A stretch of 64,000 nucleotides of DNA from Typhlomys cinereus (GCA_023101885.1 JALPQD010000076.1:2808397-2872396); one strand, 5' to 3'; positions 13,061 to 24,729 are shown, counted from the first letter of the stretch. Program-made: numbers and translations. The notes: generated from the letters alone by a model not told the origin.

Positions 13061-13324
13061 AAAAAAAAAGTCACTTGAAATTCTTTTTTTATCTAATATC
13101 ATTTCCATAGTCCAAATAAATATAAAATAAATATTGAGTGATAAGTCATTAGTAAAAATGTAAAGAGAGAAATGTGCATGAAAATAATGTGTAACACAAC
13201 CACGTTTATTTAAGCATGTATTCCAATATCAAGTGGCAAATTTCAACAGTTAAAAAAAAATCTAATTACCATTGCGGACTGACCTAATATCATTGTTGTC
13301 TTCAAAAATAGTTTAAGCTACTTT

Positions 13325-13680
13325 TCTATTGCTATGATAAAATACTCTGACTCAAGAAACTTAAAAGAAAAAAAGGGTTTTGTTTTTCAGCGTACAGTAC
13401 CAGAGAAATAGAGTTCATCACGGCAGGGAAGGCATGGAGGCAGGCAGGAGGCTGACTCACATTGCATCACACTCCGGGATCCAAGAAAGAGAGAACAGGA
13501 AGTGGAATTTGGTTATCAAAACTTAAGGCCTTCCTCCAATGATGTACTTCCACTAGCAAGGTTCTACCTCCTAAAGGCTCCATAACTCTCGAACAGCATC
13601 ACCAGCTGGTGACCAACTAAGTGTTCAAACATGTAAGTCTGTTGGGGACATTTTACATTCAAACCACAAATTGTGTAAGA
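13325..13680 (-). mobile_element. MaLR-type solo LTR (MT/ORR1-like), minus strand
   Basis: Reads 'attgctatgataaaatactc' at left and 'gttggggacattttacattc' then 'aaaccacaa' at right, the reversed layout of rodent MaLR LTRs. Non-coding. Confidence 0.65.
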
Positions 13681-13849
13681 GCGTTTTAAGTTTTCAGGGC
13701 ATGTAAATCACTCATCTACATTCCAAGGGTGAGGGCAGAGTTCCCAGTTGGCTGAACGTTCAGTGATGTAACTCAGGCCCATATATTTCCACTCTTGCCT
13801 CATCGCCAGTCTCTTGGCTTGTAGCCTGGCAGCAATAGAATTCTGGCAC

Positions 13850-14320
13850 ATTAGTTCTTTATCACTACATGACAAATTACCCCAATTTTAATGGTTAACA
13901 CATCAAATATATACTATCACACACAGCTTCTGTGTTTTAGGAATGTGCATGTTGTGTAGCGAGGTGTTACAGCTCACAGCATCTTGAGGTTGCCATGGGC
14001 CTACAGGTCTGCTGGAACTGGAGACCCTCTTCTAGCAATAGCTACCATCTAATATCCTCGGTTCCATCACTCTCTGCCCACCGCTTCTTACAAAAGGGCA
14101 TCTAGCCTCCTCCAGAGAAAATGATCCACGAGAGAGAAAAGAACCACCAAGGCAGAAGCCATAATGTCACACAACATCACTTCAGAGAGATGCCCTGCCA
14201 CTTCCCGTCCTGTCAGGCACAGGGTGGAAGGGCACACACAAAAGTACATGCCAAGAGGCAGGGATCATTGGGGATAATGTTGAAAGCTGCCTATAGCTGA
14301 CTGTCATACACTCATCCTTT
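13850..14320. mobile_element. Ancient interspersed repeat, class uncertain (LTR-like)
   Basis: 'cactacatgacaaattaccc' at left and 'aagaggcagggatcattgggg' at right resemble an old mammalian-wide repeat. I cannot name the family. Confidence 0.4.
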
Positions 14321-14728
14321 CCAAGAACTCTAAAAGATTGTCATGTTGCAGTATTAGTTCAATACACTATCTCATTATTTAACTCAGATCCTTCCAGGGA
14401 TAAAGTTACTTGTGCGTTTCCTTAGGTACTCCTCAAGAATGGTTTCTTCTGTTCTACAGGGCTGTGAGCTAGACAACAACAGTTGACAAATCATGGCATT
14501 GGGGCCAAATCTGGCTCCTGCCATTTCATTTACTACTGTCTACAGTTCCTTTTATACCACAAAGGCAAAGTCTAATAATTGCAGTGAATACCACGTGGCT
14601 CATAAAGCAAAAATACTCATTATTTGGCTTTTTACAGGAAAGTTTTCAAATGCCTGAGCTAACAAGATATATTGAATGAGCTAAGAATATTTTGGTCAGC
14701 TAGAGATACTTTTTGTTTATTTGTGGGA

Positions 14729-14968
14729 TTTTTTTTTTTTTTTTTTTTTTTGCCTTTCAAAGGAAAGTTTTAATCGAAATTGATTTGAATCTACATGCAT
14801 CATTGTCAGGACAGGATTGCTACGGAAAGATGAAAGGAGTAAAACCAACTGCCTTGGTGTTGAGCATTCCTCCAACGGGCACTTGGGCTCTTTTCCAGCT
14901 TTTCCTCTGCTCCAGACTATTCATTTTGGTTCTTCCTTCTCTGGCTCCCTGGCTAGCTAGCCTGTTGT
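14729..14968 (-). pseudogene. 3' end of an unidentified processed retrocopy
   Basis: On the minus strand a ~215-base unique sequence ends in ATTAAA, followed about 15-20 bases later by a run of more than 20 A (T-run 14729-14752). A short open stretch (…KSWKRAQVPVGGMLNTKAVG…) ends at TAG before the tail. I do not recognise the parent gene. The right end abuts a MaLR-type LTR at about 14966, and no clear target-site duplication was found, so a SINE or L1 3' end remains possible. Confidence 0.35.
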
Positions 14969-15330
14969 AATGGTTACTCTTACCTATTGCTGTGAGAGAA
15001 CACCCAAAGTCAAACAACTTAAGGGAGGAAGGGAGATTTATTCAGTTTACGGTTCCAGAGGGGAGATACAGTCTCTCAAAGCAGAGGCGGCATGGCTGGC
15101 TGGCCAAAGCTGGAGGAGGCTACGTCGTTGCAGACATCTTGGAGGCTGAGAGCTGCAAGACTGCTTGCTGCAAAGGCATATTTCTTCTGGAGGCAGGGTG
15201 GGACTAATTCACCTCAAGGCCCACCCCTTGTGACTGCCTTCCTCCAGCAAGGCTCCACCTCTCAAGGTGCCATGACCTTGCCAAACACATGAGACTATGG
15301 GGGGACACATTTCAAACCATGATATCTGTC
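14966..15330 (-). mobile_element. MaLR-type solo LTR, minus strand
   Basis: 'ttgctgtgagagaacaccc', 'agggagatttattcag', 'atgagactatggggggacac' and 'ttcaaaccatgata' parallel the 13.3-kb copy. The small frames in it are not genes. Confidence 0.65.
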
Positions 15331-15564
15331 TTCCTCCAAGGCCTTAGCCAATCTCTTCCTGGCTTTCTTCACCTTCCTGGTCTGCCTCTGGATGTCAGCA
15401 TAAGCAACTTGTTGCCTATAGAAGGATGGTAGAAGAGGAAGTCCTGCTGCTGTAATCTCTCTCCAAAGTAGGGATGGATCAGAGGCGAACTCAGAATTCT
15501 TCAGCCCTGTTTGACCTTGGGGTTACCTGAACACTCTCAGAGACAACAGTTATAGACACTCTCA

Positions 15565-15875
15565 TTCGAAAGTGGGGGACTGGAGAGATGGGTCAGTGGT
15601 TAAGAACACTTGCTGTACAATCATGAGAACCAGAGTTTGGGTCCAGCAGTCCTGGTCACAACAATCATGGGAGCAGAAGGATCATGGGAGTTTGCTAGCT
15701 TCCAGCCGCAGAGATGTGAGTGACAAGCTCTCAAGCAGAGACCCTGCCTCAGAGGAGTAAGTGCAACATGACGGAGAAGGACCACCCGGCATGCTCTCTG
15801 GCCCCCACATGCGCACATTGGTATACTTGCATACAATCCCACAGATACATATACACAAATAAAAATAAAACTTTA
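15565..15875 (+). mobile_element. B2-superfamily/RSINE-like SINE, plus strand
   Basis: Head 'ggactggagagatgggtcag' with B-box-like 'gagtttgggtcc', long body and tail 'acacaaataaaaataaaac'. Body differs from the young family. Confidence 0.7.
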
Positions 15876-15879
15876 AAAA

Positions 15880-16980
15880 ATGTGAGGGGGTGAAGGTACA
15901 GTTCGATCCTAGAATATACATTCAACAAAAAGGAGGTTCCGGGTTCAAGTCCATGGTGTCCCACTCAAAAAAGGGGGGACAGGGACAGAAAAGCAAATAG
16001 AACCAGGTCACTGAAATCCAGCCAGGTAACAGTTCCTCCCTTAAGACTCCATTTTATCTTCATAGGGGGCCTTCCCCATTGTCTGAGTCTGTTTCCTGGA
16101 GGCTCAGTTCTCTGAGTCATTCTTCCTTCTTCATAACGTTAGCTCACGCTGCCAACTGAACAGCTTTCTCGACCTGTCTCCCGATTACGGAAGTCAGGGA
16201 AGAGAGCCCTCTTTTCATACTCCACTCTGGTCCCGTTCAGTTCAGCTTGGCATCAGTCTCCTAACACATAATTCTCTGAAAACTTTACAGGTCTCAGGAA
16301 TCTCGTCGGTGTTTTTGCCACTAAACAAAAGTCACGGGTACAAATCTCTCTCAGGTAAGTCTCCTTTGCCTTGGGAGTCTGCAGAAATGGCTGAAGAACA
16401 ATGATCATTTCATTAAGATTCTTAGAAGCCCTTACTGACTATAGGAATCTGTCAGTCACACCAAGTCCTTCTATTTGACAAAAGTCTTCTGAAGCAGGAC
16501 TTCTCTAAAGTATTAACAAAAGATTTTACAGTCAAACTCTCACCTTTGACCTTAGAACATGTTTTCCTGGCATGTCACCGTGAAGCAGCCATGTCTCCAT
16601 CACAGGCACGCACCATCACACCTAACTACCAATCCTTTCTTTAGTTTACTTCTCTCACATTTTCTTATAAATAGCAAGAATAACCCAGGTGACACAGTCA
16701 ATACGGTTGAAAACTGTTTAGCCACATCATCCAGCTCATTATTCTAGTTTCTATATTACTATGAAGACAATGCTATTTTAAGATTTTTGCTAATGCATTA
16801 GAAGGATCTCTTTTTCAAAGATTCTCATTAGATTTTTTCCAGCTTCCCTTAAACCCTAATTGGCAACCTCATCAAAGGACATGAGTCTACAGTTAAAAAC
16901 ACTTTAGGCTTTCATTTAAAGTGAATCCACAAAGTCTGTTCATTCACTGCTGATTTCCAAAGCCTCACCCACTACACCAA
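15880..16980. other. No gene recognised
   Basis: Unique-looking sequence. 16020-16370 is richer in C/T with LTR-like flavour ('aagactccattttatcttc'), but I cannot assign it. Confidence 0.35.
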
Positions 16981-16984
16981 TTAG

Positions 16985-17620
16985 GGACAGGTATCAACTT
17001 GACAAATGAAAATTTTTTTCAGCACACCTAGATGAAGAACTGTTTTGTTAAGTAAGACAAGCCCTGAGCAATCCTGTGGGAGATTATCTAATCGATGTGG
17101 GCAGACCTAGTCCATAATGGTATCATGATTTGAATATGGATTTTCCTTTACAGGTTTGTGTGCTTGGATCCTTAATGGATACTGGTGTTAAGAAGGTCTT
17201 GGCACCTTTGGGAGATGGAGCTTTACTAGAGGAAGGTGTCCCCAATCTGTGACTGCTAGCAGTGGGCAGCTAGCTTTCTCTGCCTCTGGGATGGATGGGA
17301 CTTAAGTTACCTCCACCTTCTGCTAGCCAGCCATGCCTTTTCTACCATAATGAACTGTATCTCCCCTCTGGGACTATAAGCCAAGTAAATCTCCCTTTCT
17401 CCCTTTAAGTTGCTTAAGTTTAAGTGATGTTACACAGTAGCAGAAAGAGTAACATGCCCCTTTCTTAGCTTTACCTGTGGCTATGGCGTGGCTCTTGAAT
17501 ATTAGCATAAACTCTCTGCCACTATAATGGATTATAACTAAAATTGTAAGCTGTAATAAATCCCTTGTTTGGTAAGCTGTTTGGCTCCTGTATTCATTCA
17601 TGAATGGGAAGATGAAAATA
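16985..17620 (+). mobile_element. Nested MaLR-type LTRs
   Basis: Outer ORR1-like text ('atcaacttgacaaatgaaaa', 'gagattatctaatcgatgtgg') is interrupted at about 17124-17450 by an MT-like LTR ('catgatttgaatatggattttc' to 'gatgttacacagtagcag'). Outer sequence resumes with a 'taataaatccc' signal. Confidence 0.6.
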
Positions 17621-17879
17621 ACATACCTAATTTAAAAATTACTTATTATGACAGCACCTGCCTTATTTTGTTTTGAAGGACTAACTAGACCGGGAGGCTT
17701 GTAAACATTTCTATTAAAATCCTAGATCAAGGACCCAGCAAATTCAATGGCTGGCGAGAACCTATTACTGGTTCATTAGAGTCATCTGACCCTTACTGTA
17801 TTCTCACACACCAGAGGGTTGAGCAAGCTCTCTTAAGACTTGCTTAAGGGTGCTAATTCTATACCTCCTCCCAAAAGCA

Positions 17880-18342
17880 TTGTGATAGTTAATCCTGGGT
17901 GTCAACTTGAACACACCTAGCATTAACTAAGATCATCCCTCAGACTACTTGAAGAGATTACCCAGATCAATACATTACAATACAAAGACAAGCCCTAGAT
18001 CGAACTGGAACTTCCCAGTAGCAGACCAGATAAAAGGAACCATAGAACAGAAGACTTTGAAGAGACTCTCCAAAGCTGTACTAGAAACTCTCTTCCTTTC
18101 TGCCGCCTGGATTCTTTGACCCTCCAGCCCTCCAACACTCCAAGTCTCCAACGTGATTAAAGACTCTCCAGGAATCCTCCAGCCTTCAGCCGTCACCCAC
18201 TGGCCTACTGGACTGACAGGTACTAGCAGCTATTGTTGGACTACCTCAGCCATATCTAGTAAATCAATTCAATAAATTCCCTTTTTAAATATTCATTCTG
18301 TTGATTCTGTGATTCTAGAGAACCCTGATTAATAAAGGCATC
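17880..18342 (+). mobile_element. ORR1-type MaLR solo LTR
   Basis: Begins 'tgtgatagttaatcctgggt', 'gtcaacttgaacacacc', has 'caataaattccc' and ends 'agagaaccctgattaata'. Confidence 0.8.
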
Positions 18343-18667
18343 TACCTCCAAATAACATCTCTGAAGATTAGGCTTTAGAATGTGAATTTGGGGACATACA
18401 CAGAGTCTAGAGTAGCACTCAACCTAGCGACCAACATCAATATTAATCTACTACATAACAATTGTCCTCAATCTGTAAGTTAAAAACATTAAGCTTGAGA
18501 TTTATTAGCTCACATGTTTTCTGAAAATCAGGAATCCTAGAGTCATAGCTGAATGGTTCTGGTTAAGATATCAACCTCAGGCTTAGTGTGATCTGAAAAA
18601 TAAAAGAACTTTCTCAAGAGTTATATAGTTTCTCAAGAGGGAGTTAAGTTCCTTGCTATATGAGCCT

Positions 18668-19098
18668 TGCTACGGTTTGGATATGTAAAGTGTCCCCCAA
18701 AGAGGTCAATCAATGTGTTGAAAACTTGATTCCCTTGTGAATCTAATTACGGATTAGTGACGGGATCTGACCTAAAGAATGGACTAATCCATTGACAGGT
18801 TTCTAGTAAGATGGCATTGTTGGGAAATGGCAGAAAAAGAAAGGTGGGGCCTAGATACAGGAATTAGATCCATGGGGCCATGCCCTGGTCATGCCATCAT
18901 GAAGAGAGCATTTCTGATTCATCACACTCTTCCACCATAGTTCTCTGCCTTATCATAGACCCAAATAGAGTCAGTTAACCACAGGATGAAACCTCTGCCA
19001 GTGTGAGCAAAACTAATCAGTTCTGCCTTTTAAGATGATTTCCTCCAGTATTTGTTACAGAAAAAAAAAAACAAAAAAAAAAAAAAAAAAAAAAAAAC
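18668..19098 (+). mobile_element. MST/MLT-like MaLR LTR followed by A-rich run
   Basis: 'ctacggtttggatatgtaaag', 'ggactaatccattgacagg', 'gtgagcaaaactaatcag'. An A-rich tract follows at 19060-19097. Confidence 0.6.
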
Positions 19099-19237
19099 CA
19101 AAAAACCCTCTGACTAGCAAAGAGCTTTCCAAAGATATGCTCACAATATGGCCAACTTCCCTAGAGCAATTGATCAGAAAAGTATGATAAAGAACCTGCA
19201 ATGTCTTTTATAACCTGTTCTTAGAAGAAATGTTTAA

Positions 19238-19495
19238 GGGCTGGAGAGGTGGTTCAGGGGTTAAGCCTCTGCCTTGCAGGCAGAAGGTCCTGAGTTCAAA
19301 TCCTAGACCCCATGTATAGATGTCGGGCCGAAGCGGGAGCGGCCTGCATTTCTGGTCCTGGTAGGGCAGAGCCTATGAATCCCTAAGCAGAGTAACCAAG
19401 GAGGAGGTGGAGGTGGTCCATGGTGGTTCCCAAATTCGCCCGTGGTTCTACACACACACGCACAATTGAATAAACTATAAAAAATTTAAAAAAAA
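19238..19495 (+). mobile_element. B2-superfamily SINE, young subfamily
   Basis: Same family as the copy at 601: head gggctggagaggtggttcag, body 'gcctgcatttctggtcctgg', short CA tract and 'aattgaataaac' tail. A 15-bp duplication with two mismatches (AGAAGAAATGTTTAA / AGAAGAAACGTTCAA) flanks it. Confidence 0.88.
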
Positions 19496-19499
19496 AGAA

Positions 19500-21070
19500 G
19501 AAACGTTCAATTGTTTTAGTCATGTAGACTAACTCTGTTGCAAAGTAAAAAAGAGAGAGACCACACAAGGACACAAATACCAGAACATGGCAAAGGCATC
19601 TTAGAAGCTGGATGTTTACTGAGAACTTGACAACTACAGGTATAGTCTCATGTAAAGCATCATAATATGAACAGAAGGAATGAATAGGAAAATGAAACTG
19701 GATTTTCTTCAAATACTTCTATTATAGGGAAACAAAAGAACAAACCACTGTTCAGGAAATCTTAACAAATTTCTATATCTCACTGACCTGAATAAGGTAA
19801 CAACCATTATTCCTAAGTGAAAGGAGTCTACAAAACTAGTTTCAGCCATAACAATAGGAAGAAAGCAGGAAAATGCAAGATTCAACATAACTTTACACAG
19901 ACAACCAATATTCTGTCACAAAAGATAGTCAAAAACAATAGCAAAGATTTAAGAGTAAGAGTTTGTAACTACATATTCTGAATATATATTTATAAATTCC
20001 AACAAGTAGTTACCTAAAAATGTTGAAAATTTGTTTTAAGGCACACATTTAAGCCAAAAATCCTAATATTTATTATGATGATAACATATCATTTTGAAAC
20101 ATGCAAATAATGCTCACATATTTACTCTATCGACAGCCTTGAAAGGAAAAAAAGGCAAATATTAATGGAGTAGTTTCACTAAATAGATAAGAAACATGAA
20201 GACAGATAAGGAATATGAACCCAATATTACTTATTAATTATATATTTATTATAATAGCCTCAGATAAGGGAAATGGGGCTCAGGGAAGCTAAACAACTTA
20301 AGCTAATGTCAACAACTAGTAGATGGTATTACCAGGAACAAATCTAAAGGCATTGGTTCTAGTACCAGTCATCTAGTTCTGCATAGCAGTATTATTTAAA
20401 ATAATATTTGATTAATTATAATTTCAGAAATATCATAATTTTTATTTTTCAAAATTAAAAATCTCAGAAGAGATTATTTTGTAAAGATGTGCCATAAAAA
20501 TATTTTCTGAATAGATGGGGTTACAAATAATTTTGACTCATTTGTCAACTACCACAAAGAAGAATTTTGATATAATTATTCAAAGATATAATTTTAGTAA
20601 CCACTTTTCTGATAAAAAAGAGGGATTCTATGAGTCCCTTGAATAAAAATAACCCCTTTACTTAGACTTCTTCCTATTGCCCTTGCTATTCATTATATTC
20701 TATATTCATACTTGATTCTGTTAACTATACATTCACAAAATCATAATTTCAAGACTTTTCATATTTTACAAGTATTATTTTTATTTAAAATATTTTCTTT
20801 CTTGGTTAGTGAGTTACAAATGATTATTTTTATTAATATAAACCATCAAAGTCTTTGGTTAAAATGAGAAAGTGGAAAGAAAGCCTGGGACTTTTCATTG
20901 GAAAAGATCACTGTCACAAAATTTTTCTTCCCAAACTATTTACTTCTACTGATGAGTGCATGGATTAAAATAATATTTTATGATCCTCTGTAGAATATTT
21001 TATAAATGTATAATCAAATTGTGAATGTCAACTACATATAGATTTTAAAAATACACTCAAATAAAAATAT
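19500..21070. other. AT-rich, nothing recognised
   Basis: No open frame of interest, no SINE or LTR landmarks. Immediate left flank of the ARL6IP4 retrocopy. Confidence 0.4.
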
Positions 21071-21084
21071 TTAAGCTTAAATAT

Positions 21085-21948
21085 ATATATTTTTTTTTAC
21101 CTGAATCATTTAATACTGGGACACTGCACTCGTTCAGATGCTCCGAGGCCACCCACAGGAGAACGGTCACTGTTCCCACCAGACCAGCCGCTCCCACACT
21201 GGTGGCGGCCTCTAGGCGACCCCGGCAGTCCGCAAGTCTCGGCCGGCTGGGCCCTTAGGGAAGCAGCCCGGCTCGAATCTGGAAGGCCAGGCCGTCCCCT
21301 CTGGTGGCTTGCTTGTGCGTCCCGTCTCGGGGTCCACCACTTTGCGAATGATGCTCTGCCGGGCGTCCCACTCCTCCTTGGTCATGGGCTTCATGGCCTG
21401 GATGCGGGACTTCTGCTCATTGGTCAGGACTGGGCCGTTGTCATCCTCCCCGGCTGAGTGGTTCCACTGGTCCAGTGACGGGATAGGAAGAGCGTCGTCC
21501 TGCTGCACAACCACCTTTTCTTTGCCTCTTTTCTTCAGCTTCTTCTTCCTTTTCCTCTTCTTCCTCCTCTTATCCTTGTGCTTGCCCCGCTTTTTCCGGT
21601 GGTGACCATCATTGGAGGAGGAGGAGGAAGAAGAGGAGGAGGAGGGCGAGGAGGAAGAAGAGGAGCTAGAAGAACTGGAAGAAGAGGAGGAAAAGCTGGA
21701 TCTCCGTCTCTTGCAGGCCTTGTGTCTGCTTCTCTCCTCTGCCCCGGAGCAGCTGCTGGCCTTGTGACTTTGGGACTTCGAAGTCCAGCAGTTCCTGGAG
21801 GCTGGACTGCTCTTCTTCCTCCGCTTTTCTGGCCCTCGCCCCCGGGACCGACTGCGACTTCTCGAGTGCTTGCGAGAGCCCACGTGAGGCATCGTGGCAC
21901 GGGCTCCCGCCCACACCACGTCTCAGCTCGGGGAAACGGCTGCCAGGC
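21085..21948 (-). pseudogene. ARL6IP4: Full-length processed retrocopy of ARL6IP4 (SRp25)
   Basis: The block is intronless, GC-rich in AT-rich surroundings, and read on the minus strand. It has a short 5' leader, a frame starting [20 protein letters not shown], a 3' UTR, an ATTAAA signal, and an A-tail (T-run from ~21091). It is bracketed by a 14-bp perfect direct repeat TTAAGCTTAAATAT (21071-21084 and 21949-21962), the target-site duplication of L1-mediated retroposition. The protein resembles ARL6IP4, an Arg/Ser-rich nuclear splicing-related protein that binds ARL6. Near the 3' end, sequence coding for about 23 residues after ...DPETGRT is missing relative to the human protein (about 70 bases, my estimate). 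This shifts the frame and suggests either an exon-skipped parent mRNA or a deletion. It lies in the same orientation as the presumed host gene CAB39L. Confidence 0.92.
21212..21892 (-). CDS. Open frame retained in the ARL6IP4 retrocopy (226 codons, altered C-terminus)
   Basis: From the parental-type ATG (minus strand, 21892-21890) the frame is uninterrupted for 226 codons. An in-frame upstream ATG at 21919 would add nine residues but corresponds to the parent's leader. Order: RS-rich start (residues ~1-30), a second basic/Ser region, a long poly-Ser run (~65-93), a Lys/Arg-rich block (~97-127), then the conserved part with [20 protein letters not shown]. After GRT the frame changes: the bases that would read out the parental ending are read one frame off, giving a novel ~31-residue tail. 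Whether it is expressed cannot be told from sequence. No promoter of its own is visible. Confidence 0.5.
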   Translation of the reverse strand: MPHVGSRKHSRSRSRSRGRGPEKRRKKSSPASRNCWTSKSQSHKASSCSGAEERSRHKACKRRRSSFSSSSSSSSSSSSSSSPSSSSSSSSSSNDGHHRKKRGKHKDKRRKKRKRKKKLKKRGKEKVVVQQDDALPIPSLDQWNHSAGEDDNGPVLTNEQKSRIQAMKPMTKEEWDARQSIIRKVVDPETGRTSKPPEGTAWPSRFEPGCFPKGPAGRDLRTAGVA

Positions 21949-22065
21949 TTAAGCTTAAATATTTTTATTCATGTCATTACATACATAAATGACATGAATA
22001 TGATATGTATACAACTAGGAGAAAAAATTTAAATTCTTTCATAAAATGATAAATTTATCAAATGC

Positions 22066-22478
22066 TATTGCAGTCAGCCTACATGGTTGCTGATAAATAA
22101 CCATCAAATGGCTTAAGGGAATAAGGATTTATTTTTTCTTACGATTCCTGGTTACAGCTTGACAGTAGATTACGCACCAACACCGGGGCTGAGGGAACTG
22201 GCCACACCATCACCACATAACAGCTGAGAGATGGACAATCCTTACTTGCCAGACCAGCATGTCTGGCCAGGTGAACAGAAGGATGCCTACTCTCTCAACC
22301 AGCTCTCTGTGATTTATTCCAGGGCCTAATCCCACCCATCATGGGCTGGACCTTGCCCATCAGGTAGACAATCTTTTGCAGGTTTGCTCTGGGCATAACT
22401 CAACTACTAATTCTCCACAAATGTGCCCAGAGCTCAAACCCTCAACAGTCAAGTTGACACCTGTGCCTAGCTATGACA
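22066..22478 (-). mobile_element. MaLR-type solo LTR, minus strand (copy 1 of 2)
   Basis: About 413 bp with an AATAAA on its own strand (ttattt at 22128). Flanked by a 5-bp duplication AATGC (22061-22065 and 22479-22483). Confidence 0.75.
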
Positions 22479-22702
22479 AATGCAGATATTTGGACATACC
22501 AACATCTTACATAGCATCAGTAACAATGTACATACTCTAAAGTTCAATCTCCTTTCTCTCCTATTGGTTCTGTCCTATCTTCCCCACCCCCACATCTTGA
22601 CACTCTCAAATTTCCTAATATAAAGAGCTTCTTCCATTTATCTAGCATGTCAGAGCTATTTACTCTTTTGCATTATTTTAGGTCCAGGTCGGGGTCACCT
22701 GG

Positions 22703-23111
22703 TGTTGCAGTCAGCCTACATAGTTGCTGATAAATGACCATCAAATGGTTTAAGGGAACAAGAGATTTATTTCTTTACAAGTCTGGTTACAGTTCTTAGT
22801 CCAACATGCACGAACACCAGGGCCAAGGGAACCGGCCACACCATCTCTACATAAGGGCTAAGAGAGGGATGATCCTTATTTGCCAGACCAGCATGTCTGG
22901 CCAAGTGCACAAAAGGATGCCAACTCTCTCAACCAGCTCTCCGTGATTTATTACAGGGCCTAATCCCACCCACCATAGGCTGGATCTTCCCCATCAGCTA
23001 GACAATCTCCTGCAGGTTCGCTCTGGGCTTAACTCAATTACTAATTCTCCACAAATGTGGCCAGAGCTCAAACCCTCAACAGTCAAGTTGACACTGTGCC
23101 CAACTATGACA
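22703..23111 (-). mobile_element. MaLR-type solo LTR, minus strand (copy 2 of 2)
   Basis: About 409 bp and closely similar to the copy 225 bp to its left, same orientation. On its own strand it begins TGTCA and ends TGCAACA. Flanks CCTGG/CCTGT are a near-perfect 5-bp duplication. Confidence 0.78.
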
Positions 23112-23269
23112 CCTGTGTTTCTCCCCCATTTTCCAAGTCATTTCTGCATGTTCCTCCAGTTGCCCTTGACAACAAATGCAGCTGTTGAGTTTTTATTTCA
23201 AAACAACATTTGCTGAGAGACATCTATGTAGCTAAGTTATGAATCCTTGGTGCTAAAAGACACAATTCT

Positions 23270-24160
23270 TTTTTTTTTTCAGTGCTTGTCCTGAAGATTT
23301 TAATTACCCATTTTCAGTTATAACAATCTATTTTGGATTATTCAATTTAGTTTCCAAAGTTCCATAAAATTTGCCCTATTATCTAAGTTTTCTTCTCTCT
23401 GATACAACTGTTTCCATAAAATTGCATCTTTGTACACTGCATGTTCATTAATACATACTTAAGGTTATCCAAAATCCAATTGTCTTGTAAATCACACAGG
23501 GAAACAAAATCTGATTTTTGCAAGGTGCATTTTAGTTATCTTTAGCATTCACGGTAGTAGTAACCATTCCTGGGATTCTCCCTTCTTGCAGAATAGAATT
23601 CTTGTCCTGTGTCCTCTCATTTCAGTTTGAAAAGATTCTCTTTAGCATTTGTCTATGGAAAGACAAACTTTTTGTCTGATGGCAAAAAGTTTTTTGTTTG
23701 TTTTTAATCAAGAAATCTCATTTGTAAAGCACGTTTTTCTTATATAGAAAATTCTTGGCTGTTACTCCTTTTCTTTAAGTATTCTATATTTTTCTTTCAT
23801 TGAAATCTAGCTTTTATTGCTTTTTTTAATAATACATTTTTTATTATTATTTCAGCTCATACAAACTTAATAGGTACACCAGTTCCCTCCCTCCCTCTTC
23901 CTCCCCCCGAACCCCCTGCTCCCCCTCCCCTCACCCCTCCCTCCCCAACCCCCCGTGCCTCCCGCCCCAATTCCCAGAATCCTTTCTTGTACATGCCTGA
24001 CTCTCCTCTGGGCCCTCCTCTCCGATGACATATAAGGACCCAGTGGCATTTCCCTGAACCCCTTCCTGTGTTCCCCTTAAGCATAGGAACACTACTGTGG
24101 CTGCCAATCCCTTGCCTCCAAGGATCTTGGTGCCTTTAGCAGATGCTAGACTTTGTGAGG
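23270..24160 (-). mobile_element. 5'-truncated L1 insertion with apparent 3' transduction
   Basis: An 891-bp insertion is bracketed by the perfect 16-bp repeat TAAAAGACACAATTCT (23254-23269 and 24161-24176). On the minus strand it starts with ~300 bp of the L1 3' UTR also present at 33.2 and 53.1 kb, then an AT-rich remnant of an internal A-tail (~23822-23855). It then continues for ~550 bp of unrelated unique sequence, ending in ATTAAA ~20 bases before a terminal A-run (T-run from 23270). This is the layout of an L1 transcript that read through its own polyadenylation site into flanking DNA. Confidence 0.65.
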
Positions 24161-24729
24161 TAAAAGACACAATTCTATTCAGAGAATGGCTTATTAAAGT
24201 GATTCTCTCCATTATTCCACATGCTCCTCTGCATTAAGCACAAATCTTAAGACACATCTAAGATTTTGCTGGGCAGAATCATAAAGCTGGTTTAACAAGC
24301 ATGATTTAAGTTACTTTATATCATAAATAATGCCATATATATCCCCTAAGTAGGTTTAGGCATAGATTTATGATGAATTTCTTTCAAACTGAGTCCATGT
24401 ATGAATTAAGTCTGAAAGACTATGCCTAGATATTCACTCTCTTCTTCTACATCTTCAACTTGAGACATTCCTGATTTACATTCCACCACACTACCTCTAG
24501 CCACCTGCATTCTTCTTACATTAGTTCATGGCTCAATTTCTAATACTTGTCTCCATTTACCCTGCAGAGCCTGGATATCATAATAATTCTAGGCTTAAGA
24601 TTGCCTAGAAAAACAGTCTGCTATGAATTAAATATAAGATTCATTACTATCAAAATGATAGATTTATTGCAGTGCAGGCAATCTCCAACAGAACACCAAT
24701 TTCAAGTTTGAAAATGATATGAAATCTAG

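Noticed and set aside
21578..21952. 124-codon plus-strand frame over the ARL6IP4 retrocopy
   Set aside because: Antisense shadow of the Ser- and Arg-rich coding tract.
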